Shown: positions 18,543-28,289, counted from the first letter of the stretch. The stretch is 64,000 bases of DNA from Verrucomicrobiia bacterium (GCA_030432235.1 JAUIHT010000006.1:310001-374000), one strand, 5' to 3'. Notes: a model not told the origin generated them from the sequence alone. Numbers and translations: made by a program.

Positions 18543-19828
18543 TGGACCCGCAATTGCTTATACTCATTGTCGCGTTCATCGTCCTAATGGCGCTGCATGT
18601 GCCGATTGCTGTCACCCTTGGGCTGACAACTTTCCTGGCCGTGGTAGCACTGGGAGACATTCCGGCCGCCTATGTAGTGAGCCAGCGAATGACTAACGGC
18701 ATTGCCAGCTTTCCGCTTCTGGCGATCCCATTCTTTATCCTGGCTGGCCACTTGATGGGCAAAGGCGGCCTGGCACGACGACTGATGGACCTGGCAGCGG
18801 CGCTGGTAGGGCGATTCCGTGGCGGTATGGCCTACGTCAACACACTTACCTGTATCCTTTTCGGCGCCATTTCAGGCTCAGCCACGGCGGCGGTTTCTTC
18901 CATCGGCAGTGCCATGATCCCCGAGATGGAACGTCAGGGTTACAGCCGTCCCCAAGCCATTGCCCTCACCGTCACCGGGGCCACGACCGGGCTGCTCATC
19001 CCGCCCAGCAACATCATGATCGTCTATGCAGTCGTAGCTGGCAGTGTTTCGGTTTCATCGCTCTTTCTTGCTGGCGTTTTCCCGGGTTTGGTTATGGGAG
19101 GCCTGCTGCTGGCCTGTTCATTCTTTGTTTTTCGCAACATCGCCACGACTGAAGCCGCCCCCTGTGAAGTACCACGACTTCTCCCCTCTTTACTAGGCGC
19201 CCTACCCTCACTGCTTCTTGTTATCATTGTACTGGCTGGCATTCTGGGAGGCATTTTTTCCGCAACAGAAGCCTCTGCGGTGGCGGTCGTCTATGCCCTG
19301 CTACTCAGTGTATTGATATACAGGGAAATCAAGCTGAGTGCACTGCCTGGCATTTTCCTCGCATCGGCTCGCACGACTGCCGTGGTGATGTTTCTCATCG
19401 GAGCCAGTCAAGCCATGAGTTGGCTCCTGACCTACGAGCAGATCCCACAGACCATTAGCCAGGGGCTCATCGCCTTGACGGAAAACAAACTGGTGCTGCT
19501 CCTGCTCATCAACTTGCTTCTGCTCCTCGTCGGCGCCGTCATGGATATGACGCCAGCGGTATTGATTTTCACACCCATTTTCCTGCCCGTGGCTTTAAAG
19601 CTCGGCATCGACCCGGTACACTTCGGCATCATTCTCATCGCCAATCTCTGCCTCGGCCTATGCACCCCGCCTGTCGGAACCTGTCTGTTTGTCGGCTGTG
19701 GAATTGGCAAAGCCTCCATCGCTGAAGTCGTGCCCCGCATGATTCCCTTTTTCCTGATGATGGTGGCGGGATTACTGATCATCACCTACTGGCCGGCACT
19801 CTCCCTCTGGCTGCCAAGTCTCTTTTAA
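18542..19828 (+). CDS. dctM: TRAP transporter large permease subunit
   Basis: A 428-residue, highly hydrophobic DctM-family permease (about 12 helices). Family segments include FPLLAIPFFILAGHLMGKGGLARRL, FGAISGSATAAVSSIGSAMIPEM, TGATTGLLIPPSNIMIVYA and the second-half repeat NLCLGLCTPPVGTCLFVGC. It moves the substrate delivered by DctP across the inner membrane using a sodium gradient. It completes a standard three-gene dctPQM set, and the sulfatase gene begins 14 bp after its stop. Confidence 0.95.
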   Translation: MDPQLLILIVAFIVLMALHVPIAVTLGLTTFLAVVALGDIPAAYVVSQRMTNGIASFPLLAIPFFILAGHLMGKGGLARRLMDLAAALVGRFRGGMAYVNTLTCILFGAISGSATAAVSSIGSAMIPEMERQGYSRPQAIALTVTGATTGLLIPPSNIMIVYAVVAGSVSVSSLFLAGVFPGLVMGGLLLACSFFVFRNIATTEAAPCEVPRLLPSLLGALPSLLLVIIVLAGILGGIFSATEASAVAVVYALLLSVLIYREIKLSALPGIFLASARTTAVVMFLIGASQAMSWLLTYEQIPQTISQGLIALTENKLVLLLLINLLLLLVGAVMDMTPAVLIFTPIFLPVALKLGIDPVHFGIILIANLCLGLCTPPVGTCLFVGCGIGKASIAEVVPRMIPFFLMMVAGLLIITYWPALSLWLPSLF

Positions 19829-19842
19829 CTCAACCCGATCCC

Positions 19843-21306
19843 ATGTACTCACTTAAAAACCTGCCCCTGCTAACCGGCATTGTGTTTGCTCTGGGCATAA
19901 CCCTCGCCAACGCAAAACCGAATGTCCTCTGGATTATCGCGGACGACTACAGCCCGGATGCAGGCTGCTACGGCGATCCGCTGGTACAGACGCCCCACCT
20001 CGACGCTCTGGCTGTGGAAGGACGGCAGTACCTGAATGCTTTTGCCACGAACCCGGTCTGCTCCCCCAGCCGATCAGCTATTTTCACCGGCATGTACCAA
20101 ACGACGATCGGGGCTCATCAGCACCGCACTTTCAATACGCCTTTATTGCCGCCGGATATCAAGACGGTAACCGAATACTTCGAGGCAGCTGGCTACTATA
20201 CCTGCAATGGCATGGCTGGTCAGACTCCGTATGTAGAGGGTAAGACAGATTTTAACTTCGCCACCGATTACACGATTTTCGACGGCGCCGACTGGTCGGG
20301 ACGCGCCGAAGGCCAGCCTTTCTTTGCCGCCGTTCAAATCTCCGAGCCGCACCGGCCCTTCGTGGCAGACCTGGAAAGCCCAGTCGACCCGGAACTGGTT
20401 CAATTGCCTCCGTATTACCCAAATCATCCGGTCGTTCGTAAGGACTGGGCCAACTACCTCGAATCCGTTCAGGTTATGGACCAGCGTCTAGGCGCTATCC
20501 TGCAGCGCCTGGAAGACGAAGGCCTGACCGAGAACACCATCGTATTCTTTTTCGCCGATCAAGGACGCCCAATGGTCCGAGGAAAACAGTGGCTCTACGA
20601 CAGTGGCCTGCGGGTACCACTCGTCGTGCGCTGGCCTGGTCGCATCGAGCCCGACACCCTCTCCTACGAGCTTATCAGCCTGATTGATATCGCCCCAACG
20701 AGTCTGGATGCTGCAGGGATACAGATACCAGAGACGATGCAGGGCCGTAATTTCCTCGACGCGAACACGCCTCCGCGCGAATTCATCTTCGCTGGGCGCA
20801 ACCGCACCGATGCCGTCGTCGACTACATACGCTGTGTCCGCAACAAACGCTTCAAATACATACGAAACTACATGCCAGAACGCCCATACAACCAGTTCGG
20901 GCATTATAAAACGTTCTTTTACCCCACATTGACAGTCCTGAATATTCTACACGATGAAGGCAAACTGTCACCAGTCGAAGTGCTCTTCATGGCTGATTCC
21001 AAGCCTCTCGAGGAGCTCTATGATACGCGTGTCGATCCCTATGAAGTTCACAATTTAGCCTCTGACCCGCTTTACCGTGCACACCTCGGTGAACTGCGTT
21101 CCGCGCTTGATGCGTGGAGCGTGGAAACGAAGGATGTCGGCGCATTCGACCCGGACAATCCAGACGAGCTGCAGCTTCGCCGTTGGGAAAAATACGGCGC
21201 TCTCTGGCAGGAGCGTGGCATTGAGGACCCGCGCAATATCGACTGGAATTCATATCTCGAATTTTGGAAAAAAGAGCTTGGACTCGACATAGATAAAAAC
21301 CCGTGA
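19843..21306 (+). CDS. Secreted type I sulfatase
   Basis: A 487-residue sulfatase with a signal peptide ending near TLANAK. NVLWIIADDYSPDAGCYGD holds the N-terminal metal ligands, and CSPSR begins at Cys73, the formylglycine precursor. FFFADQGRPMVRGKQWLYDSGLRVP holds the second metal and substrate region, where DQG replaces the common DHG. The pattern resembles heparan N-sulfatase-like family members, but the substrate cannot be assigned. It is probably the last gene of the run that starts with the hydrolase at 15942, so export of the enzyme and import of its products would be expressed together. Confidence 0.93.
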   Translation: MYSLKNLPLLTGIVFALGITLANAKPNVLWIIADDYSPDAGCYGDPLVQTPHLDALAVEGRQYLNAFATNPVCSPSRSAIFTGMYQTTIGAHQHRTFNTPLLPPDIKTVTEYFEAAGYYTCNGMAGQTPYVEGKTDFNFATDYTIFDGADWSGRAEGQPFFAAVQISEPHRPFVADLESPVDPELVQLPPYYPNHPVVRKDWANYLESVQVMDQRLGAILQRLEDEGLTENTIVFFFADQGRPMVRGKQWLYDSGLRVPLVVRWPGRIEPDTLSYELISLIDIAPTSLDAAGIQIPETMQGRNFLDANTPPREFIFAGRNRTDAVVDYIRCVRNKRFKYIRNYMPERPYNQFGHYKTFFYPTLTVLNILHDEGKLSPVEVLFMADSKPLEELYDTRVDPYEVHNLASDPLYRAHLGELRSALDAWSVETKDVGAFDPDNPDELQLRRWEKYGALWQERGIEDPRNIDWNSYLEFWKKELGLDIDKNP

Positions 21307-21339
21307 GCTGCGCTGAATCCTTCACTACGCCTGAATTAA

Positions 21340-21560
21340 AACGCTTATCTCCTAGCAGTTCAGCTTTTACTTCGGCTTCCCGTTCATCCTCCGGCACGGC
21401 ACGGTTTAGATTTACGGAAATGACCCAATCCCCGCAAAGCGATAGTTCCATTCACGCACGTCGTAATCACCTGCCTCCCGCTGCTCCAAAAAGGTATGCC
21501 ATGTGCCCACGCGAACATCGCAAACAAATAAAATCCCCCGAGGGCCAGGTTGTGACAGAA
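21340..21560 (-). pseudogene. Unidentified decayed reading frame
   Basis: The complement carries two protein-like stretches in adjacent frames: LFVCDVRVGTWHTFLEQREAGDYDVREWNYRFAGIG, broken here into its halves LFVCDVRVGTWHTFL and YDVREWNYRFAGIG, and then VNLNRAVPEDEREAEVKAEL after a frame change near 21425. Composition looks like real protein rather than shadow, but I cannot name the family. It lies in the 380-bp space between the sulfatase and the ferredoxin-P450 chimera, a stretch that seems to be decaying. Confidence 0.3.
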
Positions 21561-21686
21561 AGGGAAACGAATCCTTGGCAGGTCAAAAAAGTATTAGTTT
21601 GTGCCGGTAGCAACGTGGAAAAGCGCCGCCTTATACCAGTATCATTAATAGTGATCATAAAACCCTAATATTGCACCCAGACTTTC

Positions 21687-22151
21687 ATGCCCAAAATTAC
21701 CTTTATTACTCGTGAGGGAAAAGAAACTGTTGTAACGGATGGCTGCGGAACTCTCATGGACTTCGGACGGGAGTATGAGATTGAAGGCATTGCCGGTGAT
21801 TGCGGCGGTGTGCGTTCCTGCTCGACCGAGGTGCATGGGCATTCCGTCCCCGCGAGCGGCCGAGTTTCCCTGGCTTGGTCCTCGGCCAGACGAGATCCGG
21901 AAGTGTTTCAGAATCCGAATACGGCCAAACTGGACCGTAAACCAAACACGCACGTTGCCTTCGGCTTTGGAGTTCACAATTGCCTGGGAGCCCATCATGC
22001 CCCGGCCGCTATGCGCAAAATCATTGAGAAGCTAAGCGAACGTGTGGATAGCATCGAAATAGTGGAGCGCGAGGAACACATCGAGCAATCTTCAGTCTAT
22101 GCCCGAAAAATCGGTTACGAAAAATTGGTGACACAATGGCGTTCTGCCTAG
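21687..22151 (+). pseudogene. Chimeric relic: ferredoxin N-terminus fused to cytochrome P450 C-terminus
   Basis: An open frame of 154 codons made from two unrelated genes. Residues 1-47 are the start of a 2Fe-2S ferredoxin (MPKITFITREGKETVV, DCGGVRSC) with Cys39 and Cys45; the third cluster ligand is replaced by Glu48 at the junction. From about residue 48 it is the C-terminal end of a P450: RVSLAWSSARRDPEVF, then the haem loop FGFGVHNCLG at 92-101 with Cys99. Neither part can fold or function as in its family. P450 and ferredoxin pairs are known from marine loci that demethylate 6-O-methyl-galactose, so an internal deletion has probably removed such a step here. Confidence 0.8.
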
Positions 22152-22396
22152 CTAGCTCACAGGGAAGCGCCCGGCCACACAAAAAAACCAATGGGGCCTC
22201 TTCCATACTCCGTGCGAATAACACGCCGCCTTTGCATACAGTCTGCCCGATAGGGGCATCAACCCTAGCGGCACAGGCGGCGTCAAGTCTTCTGAAACAT
22301 TAAACGCCAATCAGCGTAATCAGACAACCAATCTTCCACTATAAATACTAAAAAAATCGTGAATTCTTTCAGACTTTAAAGGAGTTCGAGGCTATT

Positions 22397-23941
22397 ATGA
22401 TTAACAGCAAGCAATATCTCATCATTATTTTTTTTACTCTGTTTTCAACTCTGCTGCAAGCGAAGGTGAAACGGCCTAATATCCTCTTTATTTTTACAGA
22501 TGATCAGTCATACCGAACGGTTTCCTGTTACGAAGGCTCATATCCGTGGGTTCACACACCCAATATTGATCGTCTGGCTGATGAGGGGGTTCGATTTCGA
22601 CATGCTTATATGGGTTCCTGGTGCATGCCATCCAGAGCAACCATGTTGACAGGTCTCCAGCAATATGGCGTGCCAACCATGCGAATGGAAGGACCATACC
22701 CCGGAAGCACCTACGACCCGGAAATTTGTCGGTTCTGGCCTGCAGAATTCCGTAAGAACGGTTACCAGACTGCTCAAATAGGCAAGTGGCATACCGGCAT
22801 CGATACAGGCTATGGCAGAGACTGGGATTATCAGGCCGTTTGGAATCGCCCCAAATACACTGACAATGCCGGTAGTTACTATTACGACCAACTGATCAGC
22901 TTTAACGGCCAGGAACCAGTCATGGTCGAGGGCTACTCAACCGATAACTATACTGATTGGGCCATAAACTACATCCACGGTGAAAATCGCGATCCGGAGA
23001 AACCCTGGTTCCTCTGGCTTTGCTATGGCGGGGTTCATGCACCGTTCACTCCAGCGGACCGCCACCTCGATGTATACCCTGAAGCCAAGGTAGAAACACC
23101 ATCTGATATTTATCCTCCCCGTCCAGGCAAGCCCGATTACATGCAGAGAGTTGAATGGTGGATCCCTGGTCCAACAGGCGAACCTATACTGAAAAAGGAT
23201 CAGGTAGCGCTATACGACGACCCCGAGGGTATCAAAAACGAAAGAACGCTACCTGAATGGGTCCGCCAGTATAACCAAGGTGTCAATTCCATCGACGAGG
23301 GTGTTGGAAAACTCATGGCGGCCCTGGAAGAAAGTGGTCAACTCGAAAACACCCTGGTAATATTTACATCAGACCAAGGTTTCGCCTGGGGGCAGCATGG
23401 CTTTCGCGCCAAAAGGGCTCCATATGACGACACCATTGCCGCACCTTTAATTTTCAGTATGCCCGGAACTATCCCTGAGAATGTCGTCAGCCCTGTGCCG
23501 ATATCGGGAGCAGATATGGCTCCGACCATTTTCGGCTTCGCGGACATTCCAACGCCTTGGTTCATGCACGGCTACGATCTCAAGCCCCTGTTACAAGACC
23601 CTACCATCGACTGGGACCATCCCGCCCTGCTCGCATACACCGAAAATTTCTTTGGTGAAGATACAGCTGAAGTGCCTGAGGTTTTTTCAGGCCGAGATCA
23701 AGTACCATGGTTCATCATGCTCCGGCAGGGCAAATATAAGTACGTCCGCTACCTGGTAGAAGGTGAAATGGAAGAATTGTACAATCTCGAAAACGATCCA
23801 GAGGAACTCCATAATCTTGCCCTGGAAGAAGGCTATCAGAACCAGCTGAAAACCATGCGTGCAGCAACCTTGGATGAACTTAATCGTACACAGGCTCCGT
23901 TCTTGGAAAACGTACCCTCTGTTAGCCAAAAGGTGAAATAG
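22397..23941 (+). CDS. Secreted type I sulfatase
   Basis: A 514-residue sulfatase with a signal peptide ending near LLQAK, preceded by a clear Shine-Dalgarno AAAGGAG at about 22378. Metal ligands lie in NILFIFTDDQSYRTVSCYEG; CMPSR begins at Cys76, the formylglycine precursor; FTSDQGFAWGQHGF follows with further active-site residues. The Trp-rich middle (WFLWLCYGGVHAPFTPADRH) carries the usual His of the catalytic site. It stands alone between the P450 relic and the PEP-CTERM gene. No LacI-type palindrome was found directly upstream. The substrate is unknown. Confidence 0.93.
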   Translation: MINSKQYLIIIFFTLFSTLLQAKVKRPNILFIFTDDQSYRTVSCYEGSYPWVHTPNIDRLADEGVRFRHAYMGSWCMPSRATMLTGLQQYGVPTMRMEGPYPGSTYDPEICRFWPAEFRKNGYQTAQIGKWHTGIDTGYGRDWDYQAVWNRPKYTDNAGSYYYDQLISFNGQEPVMVEGYSTDNYTDWAINYIHGENRDPEKPWFLWLCYGGVHAPFTPADRHLDVYPEAKVETPSDIYPPRPGKPDYMQRVEWWIPGPTGEPILKKDQVALYDDPEGIKNERTLPEWVRQYNQGVNSIDEGVGKLMAALEESGQLENTLVIFTSDQGFAWGQHGFRAKRAPYDDTIAAPLIFSMPGTIPENVVSPVPISGADMAPTIFGFADIPTPWFMHGYDLKPLLQDPTIDWDHPALLAYTENFFGEDTAEVPEVFSGRDQVPWFIMLRQGKYKYVRYLVEGEMEELYNLENDPEELHNLALEEGYQNQLKTMRAATLDELNRTQAPFLENVPSVSQKVK

Positions 23942-24153
23942 GCATGAAATTCACGCAATATCGTCACGCTGCCAAATTCTATAATTACCTGTAAGAAAAG
24001 CGGTGCCGACGATGCCATTTCCGTCCTGCGGTGTTATGTAAAATTAAGTAGTGAGAAAATCTTTTTTCTTAGACCTATCGGTCCACTAAACTCTACATAT
24101 AGCACTAGTCTATAAGGACTTAAGCATGAAAACCAGCGATAACACGCCCATTT

Positions 24154-24167
24154 TGTACTCGTGTTCA
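24154..24167. promoter_or_regulatory. LacI-type operator (site B)
   Basis: TGTACTCGTGTTCA is a full match to the TGwACwCGwGTwCA palindrome, 101 bp before the autotransporter-like PEP-CTERM gene. It is identical to site D and is followed by the ATTTTT-like flank. Confidence 0.7.
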
Positions 24168-24267
24168 TTTTTCACTTTACAGCATAGCCTCAATTCGCTA
24201 CAAATGTCTTATCATTCCACAAAATATGGAAATATGCTTTGTAATCAAAACCCACACCCCAAAGATC

Positions 24268-25761
24268 ATGACAAAACGTTACTCATTCATCCTCGCCCCG
24301 CTACTAATCTTGCCTCTCGCCCTATCCGCCCAGACATGGGATGGCGACACCAACAACAACTGGACGACAGATACAAACTGGGTGGGAGACTTAGCCCCCG
24401 CTAACGATGGTACGGCTATACTTATATTCGATGACGGATTCACCACTAATTTCACCCCAAACATTGATACGCCCTACGACATCAACACGGCCCGCTTTTC
24501 GGGTTCGACAGAGTTTGTACTCTCAGGCGGCCCATTAACCTTTTCGGGAATCGATGCAGAGCTCGAATACACCCCTGATGCAAATGCCGGTACGATGTCG
24601 GTCAACGTTCCGTTGGTCCTCAATGGCACGACTCTCTTTACGCGCATCAAGAATGCTTCCGGGGTTCGACTTTCCCTTGCCGGAGATATCTCCGGCACCG
24701 GAGGCATCCAAAAGCATTTTAACAATTCTACCTTGCGATTGGCCGGAGACAACACCTTCAGCGGAGGTGTGCAGTTCAGCCGTGGTCGGCTGGAGCTTAG
24801 CAGTGATACTGCCTTGGGAACAGGCACTTTGGATATGTCAAGTGGCGCCGCGAACTCCAATCTTATCAATACGAAGGGAGGTACGTTGACACTGGCCAAT
24901 GATATCACTTACGGCACCTCTGCTGATATTGATGTAGCCAGTGCCTTTGATGGCAACATCACACTCGGAGGTACCTTTCAACTGACGGTGTCTTCCGCCT
25001 CCGACATGGACCGCGGGCTTAGAGTCAGTAGCGGCGGAACGCTTACATTGAACGGTAATATTACTGAAGATAGCAACAAGGCGCACGACTTTAGGCTCGC
25101 CGCACATACCAGTAACGATGGCACCATTGTGGTTAATGGTGACGGCTTCTATACCGGACAAACTTTAATTGGCCTGGATGGCGATACCGTAGTCGGACAA
25201 GTATTCATCAACGGCGACCACAGCGCCTCCTCCGACACACAAGTGTATGATGGCACGACGCTGTCCGGACTCGGTACGGTCAGCCAGGCTACCATCAATA
25301 CAAATGCAACCGTCGACCCCGGAGACGAAAATGGTAACAATGGTCAACTGACTGTTGCGGGCAATATGACTTTGGCAGATAGTTCCACCGTTATTATGGA
25401 CTTGGATGCATCAGGGACCTCCGACTCCATATTACTTACCAATGACGGTCAGCTCAGCATTGGGGCTTCTACCATCCTCTCTCTTACCAGCTCGGAAGCG
25501 CTTACAGGCGAATACGGTATCTTCTCATTTTCAGAAAACCTGGGCGACTATGGCACATTTGCCACGATTCTGCTCAATGGCAGCGCGCAAGACTGGCTGG
25601 ATTCCGGTTATGCCATTGACTATGGTACCACAGGAATTTCGCTCACGGCCGTTCCCGAACCACATCACTATGCCCTGATGTTCGGCGGGATGGTCGCACT
25701 GCTTTGTGTATGGCGACGCAGCCGTCTGAGCCCCTCGTTTGGGATAGAAAAGCATAATTAA
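24268..25761 (+). CDS. Autotransporter-like beta-helix protein with PEP-CTERM tail
   Basis: About 497 residues from the ATG at 24268, which gives a good signal peptide (FILAPLLILPLALSAQ); a start at 24226 would put 14 residues before it. The body has the Gly/Thr/Asn-rich pattern of autotransporter-associated beta-strand repeats: TWDGDTNNNWTTDTNW, LAGDNTFSGGVQFSRGRLEL, GGTLTLANDITYG. The C-terminus carries VPEPHHYALMFGG, a hydrophobic helix and WRRSR, a PEP-CTERM signal. It is likely displayed at the surface as a glycan-facing scaffold. LacI-type operator B lies upstream and a strong terminator follows. Confidence 0.85.
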   Translation: MTKRYSFILAPLLILPLALSAQTWDGDTNNNWTTDTNWVGDLAPANDGTAILIFDDGFTTNFTPNIDTPYDINTARFSGSTEFVLSGGPLTFSGIDAELEYTPDANAGTMSVNVPLVLNGTTLFTRIKNASGVRLSLAGDISGTGGIQKHFNNSTLRLAGDNTFSGGVQFSRGRLELSSDTALGTGTLDMSSGAANSNLINTKGGTLTLANDITYGTSADIDVASAFDGNITLGGTFQLTVSSASDMDRGLRVSSGGTLTLNGNITEDSNKAHDFRLAAHTSNDGTIVVNGDGFYTGQTLIGLDGDTVVGQVFINGDHSASSDTQVYDGTTLSGLGTVSQATINTNATVDPGDENGNNGQLTVAGNMTLADSSTVIMDLDASGTSDSILLTNDGQLSIGASTILSLTSSEALTGEYGIFSFSENLGDYGTFATILLNGSAQDWLDSGYAIDYGTTGISLTAVPEPHHYALMFGGMVALLCVWRRSRLSPSFGIEKHN

Positions 25762-25776
25762 AAGGAACTTCTCCAC

Positions 25777-25807
25777 GGGGCCTCTTCTTAGAAATAGGCC
25801 CCTTTTT
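25777..25807 (+). terminator. Rho-independent terminator
   Basis: The stem GGGGCCT (25777-25783) pairs with AGGCCCC (25796-25802), directly followed by TTTTT. It lies 15 bp after the stop of the PEP-CTERM gene. Confidence 0.85.
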
Positions 25808-25891
25808 ATACCTATATTAATCATAATTCGTGTCTGTATAATTTTCAAATCCACCCCTAAGCATACCTTCAACCCACTCCGGTATCCATTA

Positions 25892-27139
25892 ATGAACCTA
25901 GTCCGGACGCTTGTCCTCTTATCATCACTGAGCCCTGTTGCTTTTGCAGCCGAGGCCATGGATCTCCCATGGCAATGTCATATCATTGATGATTCCACAA
26001 GGGGTGCGGACGGGGTAAAGGTAGCGGACATGAATGGTGATGGTCGGCTCGACATTGCGACTGGCTGGGAGGAAGGCGGTGTGACCAAGATATATCTCAA
26101 TCCCGGATATGAGAACTCAAAGTCGAAATGGCCTTCTGTTGTCGTTGGTGAAACGCGCCAGGCTGAGGACGCGGTCTTTGTCGATTTGGACGGCGATGGT
26201 TTCCTGGATGTGGTCAGCTGTACCGAGGGCAATACCATGAAGATTTACGTGCACTGGGCCCCAAAAGATATATCGGATATTCTGGACGCCGATAAATGGG
26301 AACAGGCTGTCCTGCCAGACTCGGAGAAGTATCCCCAAAAATGGATGTTTGCTTGGCCCATGGACGTAGATGGAAAAAATGGAGTCGATCTCGTTGCCGG
26401 CTCAAAACAAGGAAAGGCACAGCTCGGCTGGTTCGAGGCCCCGGAGGATGCCCGCCACCTAAGCGGTTATGTATGGCACCCTATTTCGCCGGCAGGTTGG
26501 ATAATGTCTATCTGGCAGAGCGATATGGATGGTGACGGCGATCTTGATATCGTTACAACTGATCGGGAGGGCTCGTTACGAGGTTGCCGATGGTTGGAAA
26601 ACCCGGGGCGCAACGAAGCCCAGAAAGCACCGTGGAAAAACCATCCCATGGGGGCCAGGGATAAGGAAGTCATGAGCATGGCACTCGCCGACATCGACGG
26701 TGATGGCCTGGAGGAGGCTGTTATCGCTACAAAAGAAAGAGCCATTGTTATTCTTAAACGCCTCGACACTACAGGCCAGAATTGGGACTCCAAGGAGATC
26801 TCGACTTATAACTTTAACTGTGGATATCCACGTGCCATTGCTGTGGCAGATATCAACAGAGACGGCAAACAGGATATCGCCCTGACCACGTGGAGAGCCC
26901 AGAATAAGCACGGTGTCATCTGGCTAGATCATCAGATAGAGAAAGATAATTGGGCTCCGCATCAAATCAGCGGAACAGAGAAGGGGATCAAATTTGATCG
27001 CATTGAGCTGCTTGATATGGATGGTGATGGCGATCTGGACCTGCTCACTTGCGAAGAGCGGGAGGGTAAAGACGGCATGGGTGTATTCTGGTACGAAAAC
27101 CCATTCGAGGTGAACAAGAACAACAATACGCCACTGTAA
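25892..27139 (+). CDS. Secreted FG-GAP/VCBS beta-propeller protein
   Basis: A 415-residue protein with a signal peptide (LVLLSSLSPVAFAAE). At least five calcium-binding FG-GAP/VCBS repeats are visible: VADMNGDGRLDIATG, FVDLDGDGFLDVVS, WQSDMDGDGDLDIVT, LADIDGDGLEEAVI, VADINRDGKQDIAL and LLDMDGDGDLDLLT. This forms an integrin-like beta-propeller. Such proteins in polysaccharide loci may be lyases or carbohydrate-binding proteins, but no catalytic residues can be assigned. It precedes the glycosidase-like gene by 49 bp and is probably co-transcribed with it. Confidence 0.85.
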   Translation: MNLVRTLVLLSSLSPVAFAAEAMDLPWQCHIIDDSTRGADGVKVADMNGDGRLDIATGWEEGGVTKIYLNPGYENSKSKWPSVVVGETRQAEDAVFVDLDGDGFLDVVSCTEGNTMKIYVHWAPKDISDILDADKWEQAVLPDSEKYPQKWMFAWPMDVDGKNGVDLVAGSKQGKAQLGWFEAPEDARHLSGYVWHPISPAGWIMSIWQSDMDGDGDLDIVTTDREGSLRGCRWLENPGRNEAQKAPWKNHPMGARDKEVMSMALADIDGDGLEEAVIATKERAIVILKRLDTTGQNWDSKEISTYNFNCGYPRAIAVADINRDGKQDIALTTWRAQNKHGVIWLDHQIEKDNWAPHQISGTEKGIKFDRIELLDMDGDGDLDLLTCEEREGKDGMGVFWYENPFEVNKNNNTPL

Positions 27140-27188
27140 AGTGCCTCGCAGGGCTATGGTCTTGAGAACTCTTTAAAAAAGAAAAAAA

Positions 27189-28190
27189 ATGATCCGCAAT
27201 ATTACTAAAATTATCTTGTTCACCTCGCTTTCATTATCGGTACCTAGCCTTTGCAATGCGGATGAGTCTCCCGCGACGGAAGACCCATGGAGCCAATGGT
27301 ATCGACCGGTTGATAACCCCGTGTTTGTCACGACCATGGGCAATAATCATGACTCCATTCTCTTCGTGGAGCCAGAATTGGAATATCCGTACCACCTTAT
27401 TATTAGCCACAATTCTAACGGTGCCCACCTATGGAGAGCCAAAATCTTTTCGTGGAGCAGTGCCGACTGGGAATTGGTTTCAGATTCTTATCAGATTGCA
27501 CCCCACTCTGAATTCGATGATGGCGTCAAAGTAGACGGGACTTACTATATATACGAGGATGGTAAGGTCTATACCTATACCGGCTCATTGGAAGATGCTA
27601 ATCGTAAATGGAAGAAATCCGGTACCTTTCCGAAAGAGCAAAGTGATGACGTAGGCGTTTATTACGAAGATGGTGTCTTTCACATGTTTGGCGAGTATGG
27701 TGATTACCCGAACGGTAACGACGGCACAAGCCTATCCCATTTTACTTCCGAGACCGGGCTGGGAGATTGGAAGCTAATTGATACCAAGGCGGTTGATCCC
27801 AATCCCGATGGAGGGAATACTTACGGCGTTGGAGACGCCACCATTGCCAAAATTGACGGCGTTTACTACCTTTTCTGTGACCTGGAATCCAAAGGAGTCC
27901 CCTACAAAGTGGTTGCTTGGAGATCGCGCGATATTAACAAGCCATTTGAGTACGTCGGCGAGGCAATCATCCCGCGTTCCGATGAAGTTGACGATTGGGA
28001 TAACTACCGGATTCAAGATGCTGATATCGGCTATATCCCAGAGCTCAAACGATATGTAATGACCTGCAACATGCGGGATTTGGACGGGAACCCAGGCGGT
28101 CAATTCGGCAATCTCAAGGGAACCCGTGTTATTGGGGTTTTCTATTCGAACGAGCAAGTAGAACAGGATACCGGAGGCAGGACGAAGTAA
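27189..28190 (+). CDS. Secreted five-bladed beta-propeller glycosidase-like protein
   Basis: A 333-residue protein with a signal peptide (LFTSLSLSVPSLCNA). The pattern of blades, each ending in an acidic or aromatic motif (EFDDGVKVDGTYYIYEDGKVY, SDDVGVYYEDGVFHMFGEY, VGDATIAKIDGVYYLFCDLES, IQDADIGYIPELKRYVM), is that of the GH43/GH117-type five-bladed propellers, with candidate catalytic acids in DDG, DD/E and DAD. Assignment to a particular glycoside hydrolase family needs a profile search. In this locus it would release a terminal sugar from a sulfated oligosaccharide. Confidence 0.65.
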   Translation: MIRNITKIILFTSLSLSVPSLCNADESPATEDPWSQWYRPVDNPVFVTTMGNNHDSILFVEPELEYPYHLIISHNSNGAHLWRAKIFSWSSADWELVSDSYQIAPHSEFDDGVKVDGTYYIYEDGKVYTYTGSLEDANRKWKKSGTFPKEQSDDVGVYYEDGVFHMFGEYGDYPNGNDGTSLSHFTSETGLGDWKLIDTKAVDPNPDGGNTYGVGDATIAKIDGVYYLFCDLESKGVPYKVVAWRSRDINKPFEYVGEAIIPRSDEVDDWDNYRIQDADIGYIPELKRYVMTCNMRDLDGNPGGQFGNLKGTRVIGVFYSNEQVEQDTGGRTK

Positions 28191-28275
28191 GTCGAACCAA
28201 GGCATACGCCAGCCGCATGTCGAAAGGAGCCTTCGCAGCTTGTTATGCTTAGATTTCATAAAATATTGCGCATTA

Positions 28276-28289
28276 TGTACACGAGCACA
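28276..28289. promoter_or_regulatory. LacI-type operator (site C)
   Basis: TGTACACGAGCACA matches the palindrome except for one base in the right arm (C for T). It lies about 135 bp before the 1214-residue gene. Confidence 0.5.

Noticed and set aside
25828-25850. LacI-type operator upstream of the VCBS gene
   Set aside because: Only the central bases match; both outer arms deviate, so it falls short of the consensus seen at sites A-E.
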